Shown piece by piece: positions 34,701 through 44,735 of a stretch of DNA of 64,000 bases (positions within the stretch are counted from its first letter, which is position 1; every line of letters starts with the position of its first letter). Below the pieces are notes generated by a model. The model did not search any database. It had not been told where the DNA came from and saw only the letters and a list, made by a program, of their open reading frames with translations. The position numbers were made by a program, and so were the translations under genes. The stretch is taken from positions 434,001 to 498,000 of the forward strand of contig JAMAHW010000003.1 in assembly GCA_023627715.1 (NCBI GenBank), in the 5' to 3' direction. The DNA comes from Periconia sp. R9002 (Eukaryota > Ascomycota > Dothideomycetes > Pleosporales > Periconiaceae).

Positions 34701-35647
34701 TGTGCGCATGTACAGCTTGCCGGAAATCCGTACCGGCATATGCGGCAAGCCATTTCTCGACAGCTTCGTTGCTTGGATACCGCGACACGATCCACTTATA
34801 GAAATTCTTTTGAAACGATCGCAGACCAACCGATACCTCTGTATTCCATTCCAGGTAGTCGATGAAGTGTTTGCCGAGCAGAGTCACCCAGCGAAAAATG
34901 CCGTCAAATTTTCTATATCGTGCCCCCGGACGGCCAAGACGGTACCATATGTCGTATATGGAGTCACGCGACGCATCCTGCGACTGAACATATATCTCTG
35001 TCTCTGGCTCCTCATCTAGACCATACCCGCTGATGGAGTATGATTTGATCTGAACGCGCTGGACATAGATTTTTGCACCGCCGATGGAAAGAACTCCATC
35101 CAAACACAACTGCTTACCACGGACATCCAGATTTTCAAGGGAAGTGAGCTCACCGGGGAATTTATCCCTTGGAGAAGCATAGATCTCATAGCTGTCGAGC
35201 TCAATCGTTAAAAATTCTCGGTTTGATTTATAATTCTCGTATTCGATTTTTGGCTCTGGATCTGGCCGTGTCGCCCATTCGTTCTATAAGTCGTCAGTAT
35301 ATTTTAGTTAAAACTAGAGCAAGAGGTACAGAGGGGTGACACGCCGGGAGGTCATATATCGGGTAGCTAGTGTACCAGGTGTTATTCGCAAATCAGATAA
35401 CTATACCAGACATACTACGTAGGTCGTAGAGCTTCTAATTTGTAGAAGCTATTAGTGCTCCCGATATGTGACCTCCCGGCGTGTCACCCCCTCTGTATGT
35501 CCGTACCTTTAAACGCGCGAGCGCTTGCCGTTCTGGCGTGATGGGCCAATCACACGCCCAGTTGCTATGGTATGATTTGGCGTAGTCGTGGTTCAGTCCG
35601 CTATTAATAACGACAGCCGGGTGCCGCGCCTGCGTCGATTGAGCCAT
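31759..35647 (-). CDS. dim-2: DIM-2-type DNA (cytosine-5) methyltransferase
   Basis: Two recognised exons: 35647-35507 and 35283-31759, about 1221 aa. The frame stays open upstream of the chosen ATG (35647) to a TAG near 35710 that could be an acceptor, so a further 5' exon is possible. Order: a replication-foci-like domain near residues 165-245 (FRWVTLLGKHFIDYLE; VHAHIDYLSQEVYNLS), two BAH-like regions near 340-445 and 485-580, then the methyltransferase from about 625. Motif I LSLFSGLGNLDKGLE; motif IV GSPCPGFS with Cys712; motif VI ENV near 752; motif VIII QQRSR near 798; motif X GNAV near 995. A disordered tail of about 200 residues follows. DIM-2 makes all cytosine methylation in Neurospora and acts on RIP-mutated repeats via HP1. 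The RFD-BAH-BAH layout argues against RID. No internal stops, so it appears intact. Confidence 0.9.
35329..35495. mobile_element. MITE (TA target site) inside the dim-2 intron
   Basis: 167 bp bounded by inverted repeats: left 35329-35363 and right 35460-35495. They are identical except for one extra G and one transition. Ends read CAGAGGGGTGACACGCCGGG. The element is flanked by TA on both sides (35327-35328 and 35496-35497), the target duplication of Tc1/mariner-type elements. A small internal palindrome, AGCTTCTA/TAGAAGCT, lies near its centre. There is no coding capacity. It lies wholly within the 223-bp intron 35284-35506; without it and one TA the intron would be 54 bp. Confidence 0.88.
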
Positions 35648-37254
35648 CACGCGTTCCGGCACACCGTGGTCGCGTAGCGATTTCCAATATTCGATATTAG
35701 GGGAAATCTAGTCATATCATAAGGAAGGAAAGTAAATAGAGACACAAAAATAACCGCCAAAGGGTCGAAAGCCGGCAACGGCGAGCGGCGAACAAGGATA
35801 ATAAGTAAAAAGGAGGTAGGACAGCCCTGGTAGGTACAACGGCGTCGTGGTCCAAGCGTGACGCCAAACTTTGGATTGTCAAACAAGCAATCTGCAGTCA
35901 CCACGCAGAAAACAACAAAGGCGAGGTGAAGGGCGCGACGGAGGAAAAGCAAGCGGAGTCTGGAGGGGCGGCAGGAATAGGTAGAATTGCCAGCAAGGTA
36001 AGTGTACAAGAGGCGTGTGCGTAACGCTTATGCTCTGTGTGATCACGGCCGTGATGTCGTGGTGGTCAGTCCGGAGGGAAGCGACCAACCTTTCCAATTC
36101 GGGACAGCAAAACATCGCTATGGTTTTATGGCGTCCTTGTCATTTTCAACTGCAGGGTCTATTTTGACTTCTTTGGGAGCACAAGCGAGCTGTGGGTGGC
36201 GTGCAATTGAGAGCAATGGATACGGTGTCGTTCGGCGCGTCGCGCCATCGCGGTGTCACATGCATGGCACGTGCGTGGCTTTGTGCCCGCGTGTGGACAT
36301 CTGGAGTGTAACATCAATCCTCGCCACGATTGGTTTTGGATGTTTGAGCGACTGTTTGAACATTCGAATGTTTCAGGTCAGAGGATGCAGACAATCTGTC
36401 AATTCAACTTCAAATGTTTATATCACCAAAGGAGATTGAGTGAGAGAGAGGATCGTGCCTTTCAGCTGAAAGAAAAGGCGTCCTTACCTCCCAGGACCAA
36501 TCCTATCAACATTACTTATCTTCTTCTGAAGGTTGTACAAAGTAAAAGAAAAGTAGGCAAGAAAAGGTCGGCCATAATGATTGCAAGTCAAAGGGCGGAC
36601 TGGCAGCACCTATCATTATTACTTATACAACCAGCACTTGAGGTTCTTTTTTCTTCTTTCCTTTTGGCGTTAAAGCATTTCACGTGGCGTTCTTGGAGGT
36701 TGGCATACAAAACACACGCTTCACTTTCTTCTGCGCAGGTTTGTTTTTGTATATGTACATAGTTATTTTTCTCATTCAAGTTTTCGTTCAATCCTGCATA
36801 CTCATGTAACCGCTAAAACGTACATAGGTACAGAGTTCTTTGTTATCGAGACACCACGTAGCGTGACGTATTGTGACACTGATCATGTCCTGTAATCACC
36901 CTGGTTGTCTATAGCTAAATTTGTATTCGCGACAACTCTGACTTATTATCGGTGTACATGATTCTTAAGAAGTGTCGAGTCTGCCCGTAATATGTCGAAA
37001 TCGTGCATGCAGTCAAATCCGTGTTATCGATAAGAGTGTATCGATAAGGTGCCTCGATAAGGGTGCCCCTCCGCCCTGCTGTCAACACTTTTTTAAGAGA
37101 CTTTCCTAATGTGGAAAGTTCAGTATTGACTACAGACAATCGATACGCGAATAACACTCTGATCTCCAAACCACACCCTACGTGTAGTATAATCCTATCC
37201 TGATGTGCTAGAAAACCTTATTTACCTCTCTAAATCGCTATAGCACACATCATA
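35648..37254. other. Intergenic: dim-2 5' region and TFIIIC-subunit promoter
   Basis: No gene could be supported. A long minus ORF (35647-36009) is out of frame with dim-2 and pyrimidine-rich, so it is judged leader or intron. The GATA-like tandem repeat at 37026-37066 is listed separately. Confidence 0.45.
37026..37066. repeat. Three tandem ~14-bp units containing CGATAAG
   Basis: Units at 37026-37039, 37040-37053 and 37054-37066 share (A)TCGATAAGRGTG with 1-4 differences. Each carries a GATA core (GATAAG). They sit 189-229 bp upstream of the TFIIIC-subunit start. GATA-factor binding is inference. Confidence 0.7.
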
Positions 37255-38049
37255 ATGGCACCCTCGGAAGAAGACGAGTGGGAGTACGAGTATGATGAGG
37301 AGCAGACAGAAGATTTTTACATCCCCATCGACCTAGCCAATGTTCCGGAGCTTCAAGCCCCCGTCACGGAACCCACACAGAAATTCGGACACCCATGGCT
37401 CCTCAAGACCAAATTACGAGCATTCTACGCCAATCGCAAAGAGGCGGAAAGCCTGCAGACTCAATCAGCTGCATATGACCCCCAAAATCCCGAATCAATG
37501 GGGGAGATTCAGCTCATCGGTCTTCACACCCCGAATCCCCTCATCATGTACAATGGACAGTTGCTTAGTTGCCAATGGACATCTACTATCGGGACTGACT
37601 TTTTGTTTACGAATTCGGACTCGGGAACACCAGATGACGGGAAGCCATTGAGGAGTTTACCAGATGTGGATCTGATTGCGACGAGCTCGGCAAGGCTGGT
37701 TGCTAGAGTTGGACAGTTGCGCCCAAAGGACGAAGCCGTGGACAAGATGGATATTGAAAGGCAAGATGAGTCGAGTGCAGAAGCTCCAATATCCATCCCC
37801 GACGCTTCTGGTGAATCAATGGATGGACGGGGGAATACCGGTGCACCAGAAAATGAAAACGTAGCCAGGGACCCGAAACCTTCCAGTTTCTTGGCGCGGT
37901 TGAATGCTGCAAAATCAAGGCGTGGAGACCATTCAAGACTGATGGTATCACATTCAGAGAATGGACCTCGCCTTGTGGCTGATAGGGTTGGGTTGCAACG
38001 CTCTGGAAACGCGTCAGAGTCTGACGATACCGATATGAGCGGTACTTGA
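37255..38049 (+). CDS. TFIIIC subunit with triple-barrel domain (TFC7/Sfc7-like)
   Basis: Single exon, 264 aa. The N-terminus has the diagnostic pattern of the TFIIIC triple-barrel family: DEWEYEYDEEQTEDFYIPID, then GEIQLIGLHTPNPLIMYNGQ and LLSCQWTSTIGTDFLFT. This domain dimerises with a partner subunit in the tau-A subcomplex and helps TFIIIC hold the A box of tRNA genes (known for the family). The remainder is acidic to mixed and disordered, ending SESDDTDMSGT. Size and layout are typical of filamentous-fungal members. Confidence 0.87.
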   Translation: MAPSEEDEWEYEYDEEQTEDFYIPIDLANVPELQAPVTEPTQKFGHPWLLKTKLRAFYANRKEAESLQTQSAAYDPQNPESMGEIQLIGLHTPNPLIMYNGQLLSCQWTSTIGTDFLFTNSDSGTPDDGKPLRSLPDVDLIATSSARLVARVGQLRPKDEAVDKMDIERQDESSAEAPISIPDASGESMDGRGNTGAPENENVARDPKPSSFLARLNAAKSRRGDHSRLMVSHSENGPRLVADRVGLQRSGNASESDDTDMSGT

Positions 38050-38291
38050 GAAGGAAAGGAAAGAGCTTCCAAGCTGGTACTGGCATTCCACAAGCGCGCC
38101 TTCCAACCTATCTACCACGTTCGCGAGACGATCACTCCTTCAACACGACTCAATCATCACGCCAACCTTCACTTCGGCGGGAGTACTGCTGGAGTGCTTT
38201 ACCCATGCCGCCTCTCCTCTCATTTTCCCTATGAAATGATCATTATTATCGTGTGATACATTTCCCCTCATATACGTTGTCGCCGTGAACG

Positions 38292-40023
38292 ATGTGGGCT
38301 GCTCCAACTTCACATCCTAGGCGTGACGCTCGATGTGGTCGGTCAAGCTTCGACGAACAGCCTGTCGACACATTAACCGCCACCCCGCATCTGTCTCCAC
38401 AATGCAGAGACGGAGCCGAAGCAGAATATATGCCAGCACTCAATAATGACGAAGGGATGAGCTATAGGAGTGATCATCACTTGCGGTCCAAGGCCGACAC
38501 ATTCGTAACCGAGATTGCGTATTTTCTGGAACTGGTGGAACGAGACGAGTATCCTTACCGGTCTGATTCACGAAAAGTCTGAGTCCCAAATATCAGTGAT
38601 ACTCTATATGATATCGCTATGGGATTCTAATCTCACCTAGGTCACACCAGAATTGTATGATGCGGTTTCTCAACTTCGTTCGTCTTGCTATACTACGGCA
38701 ACATCCGCCAGGGCACCAAGTCAATCCTTTGATCATGTCCTTCGCTTCATTGCAATCCAGCTATTTGCTTCCTGTTATACCCTCCTTCCAGCCACCAGCT
38801 CGCGTAGCGTTCCTCTTCATGAACAGCGCCGAAGACCAAAAGTCGTCACCGCTCTTCGACTTCATACATATTTCCGTTACGCACCTGCTGCTGGGTATCA
38901 CGCTCGTGACCCGTCTGAGACAACCCCATGGCCTGGCCTTTACAGGCGCCCGTCATCAGAAGAGAAATTTATCGATACGTTGTTGCACCGTTCCCGGCAT
39001 AGGAGAGAGCAGAGTTCTTGTCGGACTCGCACCCCCGAGGGCTTTGAACAAATTGATAATATTGGTGGGTGGGGTGATGGCGCTGGAGGGGGCTCCCCCG
39101 TTTCCAAATCACCACAGCGATCGAGCACAGGGTCCGGATCAAGTACTGATACGTCACTCAGTTGGAGGTCGTTATGTCAACCGTTGACACCTCGAGGCTC
39201 GGAAGCAGTGGCCAGCTTTTTCAGACGCCAATCGAATGGAAGCCCGCAGAGAAAATCGATATCCTTTCGTAGACCTCAGTTCAGACGGAGAGAGGACAAG
39301 CATGCAGATAATCGAGATAAGTCAGAGACCCAGCTAATCCGGCCGAAATCATTTTCCTTACAAAAATGGTACTCTGATCCTGTATCGAAAATGCCATCTA
39401 AATTTCGTCTGCGGAGAACAAATTCGGCTCTACCAACTTCTAAATCCGAGGAATTACAAGTGGACAGATCAATACATACTCGCCGAAGTAGTTCCACCCC
39501 TACGTTGGGGACCTTGATGCCGTATCCGTTTGAGGTTCCCGAGATTCGACGCATATCAGCCTCTACACCGACAGGGAGTCTGGTATCAGTGATCAGGGTC
39601 AAAAGACCGGATTTGCTTCATGCTGAATTTGGTCTTTCCAAACTTCCGCCAAAGACTTTCAATTCAACGCAGCTATATCCCTTCGAGGAAGTACCATCTA
39701 GTGTATTTCCCGGCACACCAGTAGAAGGCCTATCACCAATGACTCTAGACATGTCAACTTTTGAAGGAGAACGGGATTCAGAGACAAATTATTTTCCACT
39801 GCAAATCCCAGCAAAAGGAACGGAAAGACGTGCCTACGGACCGGGGGAGGATGATACATTTGACTACACGGTGACGGATACGGATAGCAGCTCCGATGAA
39901 AGTGTGATGGGCGATCAGATTCGAAGGGCGTCCATATGCTCAATATCAGAAAGCGTTGATGATATCGGACGCAGACTCAGTGAGCAAGGCGGTGCGAAGA
40001 TTTGGTGTAGTGGTTGGAAATGA
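38292..40023 (+). CDS. Unrecognised Ser/Arg-rich, mostly disordered protein
   Basis: Proposed exons 38292-38576 and 38641-40023, about 555 aa, phase 0. The 5' exon reads SKADTFVTEIAYFLELVERD, a likely helix, and continues into VTPELYDAVSQLRSS after a CTAG acceptor. The donor GTCTGA is weak, so the junction is uncertain. If unspliced, the downstream ORF has no ATG before 39024 or so and would start from a non-ATG. The body is rich in Ser, Arg and Pro, with phospho-site-like stretches (RRSSSTPTLGTLMPYPFEVP; TVTDTDSSSDESV). No enzyme motif, signal peptide or membrane span. Function unknown. Confidence 0.55.
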
Positions 40024-40532
40024 GTTGCGTTGATCACCTAGGTAATGCTGGCTTATCCTAAGATTCCTAGGAATGTTAAAATATCAATCACAGCTGTTCC
40101 GCGCATCTTCTGCAGAAAAGAACTATGAGAATCAGCATCATCCTATTGCGTGGACGTCGGTTCCTTTGTAGGTAGTGACACGGAGGGTAATCAGCTCACT
40201 TACCAGGACTAGGTAGACCGCAACTTCCTGAACCAGCAACTATTTTCCCGATCGGGAAACCTTAAATGTACTTCGAATGCAACGCCCCGCGCGTTCCTAT
40301 CTCTTCATTCCTTGTCGTTGCTTACTTTTCGTCGCTCGAAGGGCATTTGTTGTACTTCCTCTCTTCTGTCGTCTGTCCTATTCGCACAGCTTCAGCCGTT
40401 GAAATTCCGCGCCCTAGTCTATCGTCTTCCAGCATCCAGCTCAAGCCATCGTCGTCACACCTCCGACGGACAGTGAGTGACTGACTGCCTCACTCGCACA
40501 CTCTGTCGTCTGGCGTGTGCTGACTTCCACCA

Positions 40533-40829
40533 ATGCGTCAGTCGAGAAGACGTTGGTCCCCAAGACGCCATTCCCGAGATCAGAGACGTGTCTCAAGAAG
40601 CCCACTACGTCATCACTCGAGAAGTCCACTGGATTATCGCTCCAGAAGTCCACGACGTTATCGCTCAAGAAGCCCAATACGTCAACCAAGGAGCCAGACA
40701 CGTTGGTCAAGCATATCTGCGAGTCACCGATCTGCAGATAACAACGCCTACATGATGTGGAATTCAATACAGCCACAAGGTTTGCAGAACCGGTGGACAA
40801 CATTGTTTGTTTGTATTCAGAACTATTAG
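40533..40829 (+). CDS. Small RS-repeat ORF
   Basis: 98 codons: MRQSRRRWSPRRHSRDQRRV followed by four 8-residue units of SRSP type (SRSPLRHH, SRSPLDYR, SRSPRRYR, SRSPIRQP) and an ordinary C-terminus. RS repeats are phosphorylated docking segments of SR splicing factors, but no RRM is present within the ORF. The repeat DNA is open in all three forward frames and in a 172-codon antisense frame (40959-40441), so the coding frame cannot be proven. The start has an A at -3. Possibly an exon of a larger gene. Confidence 0.35.
   Translation: MRQSRRRWSPRRHSRDQRRVSRSPLRHHSRSPLDYRSRSPRRYRSRSPIRQPRSQTRWSSISASHRSADNNAYMMWNSIQPQGLQNRWTTLFVCIQNY
40588..40683 (+). repeat. Four tandem 24-bp units
   Basis: Units at 40588, 40612, 40636 and 40660 share the core CTC(A/C/G)AGAAG(T/C)CCA. 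A 24-bp period keeps every frame intact, so each frame yields an 8-residue repeat. Confidence 0.85.
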
Positions 40830-41313
40830 CAACAACAAGAAGCATGGGTAATGGAACCATCACTATGCGATTGTATGCGTACTTTTGTAGTACATCATTC
40901 TTGTCAAATACATAATGACTCAAACTGCCACTTGCAGCTAAAAGCTCAACCTTCTTCATGGGAATCGATGAATACTATATTGCAAGTGGTGCTTTCGATC
41001 GAAGAGCAAGGCGCAGTAAAAAAGAGAAATTTTCGTTTCAACACGCATTCAAAAACTCACCAAGGGGAAGAAACAGTGAAGCTATGCGCCGACATCCATC
41101 CTGATGCACTGTTTCTGGGAAATGTCGGTGTGACTGAATCTATGGTCGCACGGCCTGCCATATATGTACCTAGGTAGGCATTGGCCGTTTCCTTGTACGT
41201 GAGCTATGACGGGAAGGACCTATGTACCTAGTATATGTACCAGAAATCGCCCAGGAGCAGGAAATGAACCCGTTGAATCCATTCGTTTGCGGCTTAGGAT
41301 TACCGTCACCACG

Positions 41314-42590
41314 ATGCTAGCAGGACCACCGCGCCCTTTCTTTTTCGTCGTCACCCTGCTGCTTCTTTACTTCGCGTGGATTTGCCTCCAGCTCAAAGTC
41401 CTTTTGAGACCATCTGCTTCGCGACACGAGAATCTGTCGATACTGATTTACCCTAGTGCTCTCGATTTTAGTGTTCCGCTTCATTTTCGAGAGGGAGAGC
41501 CCAAACCGCCGGGGAGCAACTATTCATGGGTGGTTGTGTTTCCGAAAACATCGGCGGAGGATCTACAATGGTTCGAGGACGAGGTTCCAGAGGCGCAAAT
41601 GGTGATTTACGAAGTGAACAATCCGAATGCGCAGCACACAGTTCCAGTGAACAAGGGTAAAGAGGCCATGGTGAGTTCTTCTATGCCCATTCATACGCAT
41701 ATAATGGGACCGCTGATTAGGTTTGTGGTTTGCAGACGTATCTGACATACTTGATCGACTACTACAACGACCTCCCCGACATCGTGATCTTCCTACACGC
41801 TCACAACCTCGCCTGGCACAACAACGAAGTATTTGACAAGGAAACGTCACCTATGATCAAGCGATTGAACCACGATCGCGTCGCGCGAATGGGGTACATG
41901 AACCTGCGATGCCATCACGACCCGGGGTGTCCAGACTGGATCCATCTCGACCGACCAGCCGGCGACCTCGACTTCGTACGCAAGCCCGAAGAGCAGTACT
42001 GGAGGCGACGTGTCTGGGAAGAGCTCCACCCCGGCGCACCCATCCCGCAATCCTTGTCTGCCACCTGCTGTGCACAATTCGCCGTCAGTCGCGATCGCAT
42101 ACGCCAAGTCCCCGTGGAAAGGTTCCATCACTACCGCGAGTGGCTCATCAACACGCATCTCGCAGACGAACAATCCGGTCGCGTTTTCGAGTACATCTGG
42201 CATTACATGTTCACGGGCCACGAAGTGTATTGTCCGTCGGAGAATACGTGCTATTGTAATGGGTACGGGGTCTGTTTTGGCGGGCGCCAGAGCTATGATG
42301 AGTACGCGCAACGAGCGATGCAGCAGGAGGAGAATCAGAAGGCGTTGAATGCTCTTGTTGTTGGGATATGGGAGGCTGAGAGGATGAGTGGGGTTGACGA
42401 GTGGATACAGAGGATGAAGGATAAGGTGGAGGAGTTGACTGCTGCGGTTAGGGATGCGGATGCGTGGTTGGGGGTTAAGCGCGGCGAGGCGTTTGAGAGG
42501 GGGAAAGATGCGAAGAGGAGGGCGGCTGAGACGGAGAGTTGGGAGTGGTCAGAGCCGGAGAAGTTTTGGTGGACGGGAGGGTTAAGGTGA
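41314..42590 (+). CDS. DUF3431 family protein, type II membrane or secreted
   Basis: Two exons: 41314-41670 and 41736-42590, about 403 aa. The start at 41314 was chosen because it places a hydrophobic segment at residues 9-27 (FFFVVTLLLLYFAWICLQL) directly after the initiator. An in-frame ATG upstream would bury it. DUF3431 features: YLIDYYNDLPDIVIFLHAH, MGYMNLRCHHDPGCPDWIHL, CCAQFAVSRDRIRQVP and YEYIW-like FEYIWHYMFTGHEVYCP. The family is common in ascomycetes and looks like a glycosyltransferase relative, but activity is not established. A C-terminal coiled coil and Trp-rich end (WEWSEPEKFWWTGG) follow. It converges with the patatin gene with 81 bp between stops. Confidence 0.85.
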
Positions 42591-42671
42591 ATGGTTTGAG
42601 TTTTGAGTATGGCTTTCCCTTGTAGACTATGTGTATAGCTACCTCTCGCTGAAACTCATCATACCAGACTC

Positions 42672-44735
42672 TTAAATCAGACTTTTCGTAACGAGCTCAC
42701 CAGGCTTCCCAAACACAGGCTCCAATCTCACCCCTCCGAAACTCCATCCATCCACAAAAACATCCTCCTGGAACTTCTTGCTGATGATGAAACCAAGCGC
42801 CCCATCGAGACCTACATTGATGTCTACATCGCTTTGAATCTCCATCCAGCCTTTTCCCTTGTGCTCGTTATATCTCTTGCTGCCAACACGGACTCTTACT
42901 GCATCGGGGTAAAGCAGCACCGGAACAACGTCCGGCGTGATCTTGACATCGACATAGCGCTGTGCAAAAGTGGTCTTGTCGAAAGGCTTGCCGACTGAAA
43001 AGACAAGATCATGCGGCGGTGTGTGTTTGCTATTGTGAAAGCTGGCGATAAACTGGACGCGGTAGCGTCCTTGAGGAATGCCGGTTTTGATGGTGCGGAG
43101 GCAGATGTTGTTCGCACCCATGCACTGATAAACGGCGGCTTCCTCTCGTCGACCATCACCGTCCAAGTCTTCGGCGACTGGGAATATCTTCTTGAGCTTT
43201 CCGTCCTCATCTACCGCGAGGCCTCCTTCACCGCTTGGCGAAGAAGTCCGGTATTGAGTCAAACGAGGCATATCTTCCAGATGCGAGACAATTCCCAACG
43301 GCATTCCTGTTTTGAAGTCCAGTTGCACAAGTTGAAATGTCTGATCTATGAGTCCTTTTGCATCGATACCGACTTTGAAGTGCGTTGCTCCAATCTCGAA
43401 CTTTGGTGGTAGCGCAGACAGTTTGGCCATGATCTCGCCAAATTGCCGTGCAGCTCGTGATTGTTTGGCGTCTCTCATGTAGAGCTCTGTCAGGGCCGCC
43501 ATCTCATCTTCCTTCATCCATTGCTCGAGACTGACATTTGCCAGGCCGCGATCGACGTCGAATCGGTAATATCGTGTGGATGTGTTGTAGTACATGCGCT
43601 TCATTTCGTTGTCCACGCGTGCAGTACCAGTTGCCATACCTGCCAACGCGGATGCTAGAGCTATATCAGTTCCGAGCCCAAAGGGTAGCCATGAAGCCAT
43701 TTTCTGGACGGATGGTATAGACTGGAGACCGGTCCCTACGGATACTATTATCCCGATTGACCGGCCCTCCCAGAGGGCTTTTGCGGCATAATCAACTTCA
43801 GCGCAAGGGTTGTTAAATCCGACACCACCATCCAGATATGTGACTCTCGGAGTTCCAAATGTCATCTCTTCAAAAAAAGTCGGTGCCGCAGATGTGGCTC
43901 GAAGGGCTTCCCAAATCTTGGTCGTACGGTCATTGGGATCATAAGTAGATAAAATCCTTGGTAATCCCAAGGCGTTTTTGAGTGTTGTGAGAACGAACCC
44001 GCGACACCCAGTAGCGTTTTTCTTCTTATGGACGCTTAGACGTGGGTGGAGTTTCCAAGTGTTGGTTCTGATCAGTTCAGAATCCGTATAGACGCGGCCA
44101 GCCGCTTTTAGGAGAGGCTCTACCTCGGAGATGTTGGTTGGTGCCGCAGGTTTGCTATTGTTCTCGGCGATCGTTCCCGCAGCATTCTTCAAGGTCGCTA
44201 CAGGGCTCTCGGTTATGATGTCGGGTACAGCGTCAGCCCAGATGTTATCACGAGGCAAGTTATTCTCGGGTACTTCTTCGAAAAGTGAATCGTCCCACAT
44301 CGTTTCCTCGGGGTCGTAGCCGAGATCGGTCAATGCTTCCTTGATTGCTCGTTCCAAAACAGCTCCTGAAAACCGGCTGGCTCCTGTTGGTATTTTGACG
44401 CCGTAGACGTTGATCGACCTGTCGTGCTCGAAGATCTTCTGAGCCAGTGTTGAATATATCGTGATGCACTGTTTACAATTGAGCCGGAGCCTGGACAGCA
44501 AGATAGCTATGATACCGCCGGTGCTAGTTCCGCCGATTAGATCAAAATAGTCACACGGTCTTAGTACTGTTGCGTCGTTGTTGGGCCTTCTTCCTAGTCT
44601 CTTCTCTTCTTGTGCAATGTTCTCCATGAGGTCATCCAGTACCATCAATGAGGAAAGTCCTCTCACGCCTCCTCCATCGAGCGACAAGAGCCGCAAAGGA
44701 GCGTGGGGGTTGCTTCCAACACTTGAAAGTTCCAT
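42672..44735 (-). CDS. Patatin-like phospholipase
   Basis: Single exon, 687 aa. Patatin hallmarks: the oxyanion loop DGGGVRG (residues 20-26), the nucleophile elbow GTSTG with Ser71, and catalytic Asp302 in LDGGVGFNNP. So a Ser-Asp dyad acyl hydrolase is expected. About 100 residues between roughly 140 and 245 form an insertion rich in acidic and Asn/Ala residues. After the patatin domain (to about 400) there is a second region of about 270 residues that I do not recognise (KFEIGATHFKVGIDAKG; RYRVQFIASFHNSKHTPPHD), with a beta-rich look. No NACHT or ankyrin domain as in fungal NLR-type patatins. No signal peptide, so intracellular lipid substrate is likely. Confidence 0.9.
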   Translation of the reverse strand: MELSSVGSNPHAPLRLLSLDGGGVRGLSSLMVLDDLMENIAQEEKRLGRRPNNDATVLRPCDYFDLIGGTSTGGIIAILLSRLRLNCKQCITIYSTLAQKIFEHDRSINVYGVKIPTGASRFSGAVLERAIKEALTDLGYDPEETMWDDSLFEEVPENNLPRDNIWADAVPDIITESPVATLKNAAGTIAENNSKPAAPTNISEVEPLLKAAGRVYTDSELIRTNTWKLHPRLSVHKKKNATGCRGFVLTTLKNALGLPRILSTYDPNDRTTKIWEALRATSAAPTFFEEMTFGTPRVTYLDGGVGFNNPCAEVDYAAKALWEGRSIGIIVSVGTGLQSIPSVQKMASWLPFGLGTDIALASALAGMATGTARVDNEMKRMYYNTSTRYYRFDVDRGLANVSLEQWMKEDEMAALTELYMRDAKQSRAARQFGEIMAKLSALPPKFEIGATHFKVGIDAKGLIDQTFQLVQLDFKTGMPLGIVSHLEDMPRLTQYRTSSPSGEGGLAVDEDGKLKKIFPVAEDLDGDGRREEAAVYQCMGANNICLRTIKTGIPQGRYRVQFIASFHNSKHTPPHDLVFSVGKPFDKTTFAQRYVDVKITPDVVPVLLYPDAVRVRVGSKRYNEHKGKGWMEIQSDVDINVGLDGALGFIISKKFQEDVFVDGWSFGGVRLEPVFGKPGELVTKSLI

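Noticed and set aside
31759..35647. Calling the methyltransferase RID/Masc1
   Set aside because: An RFD-like region and two BAH-like regions before the catalytic domain, and GSPCPGFS rather than a RID-type motif IV, favour DIM-2.
35647..36009. 120-codon minus ORF upstream of dim-2
   Set aside because: It is out of frame with dim-2, pyrimidine-rich and has no motif. More likely leader or intron.
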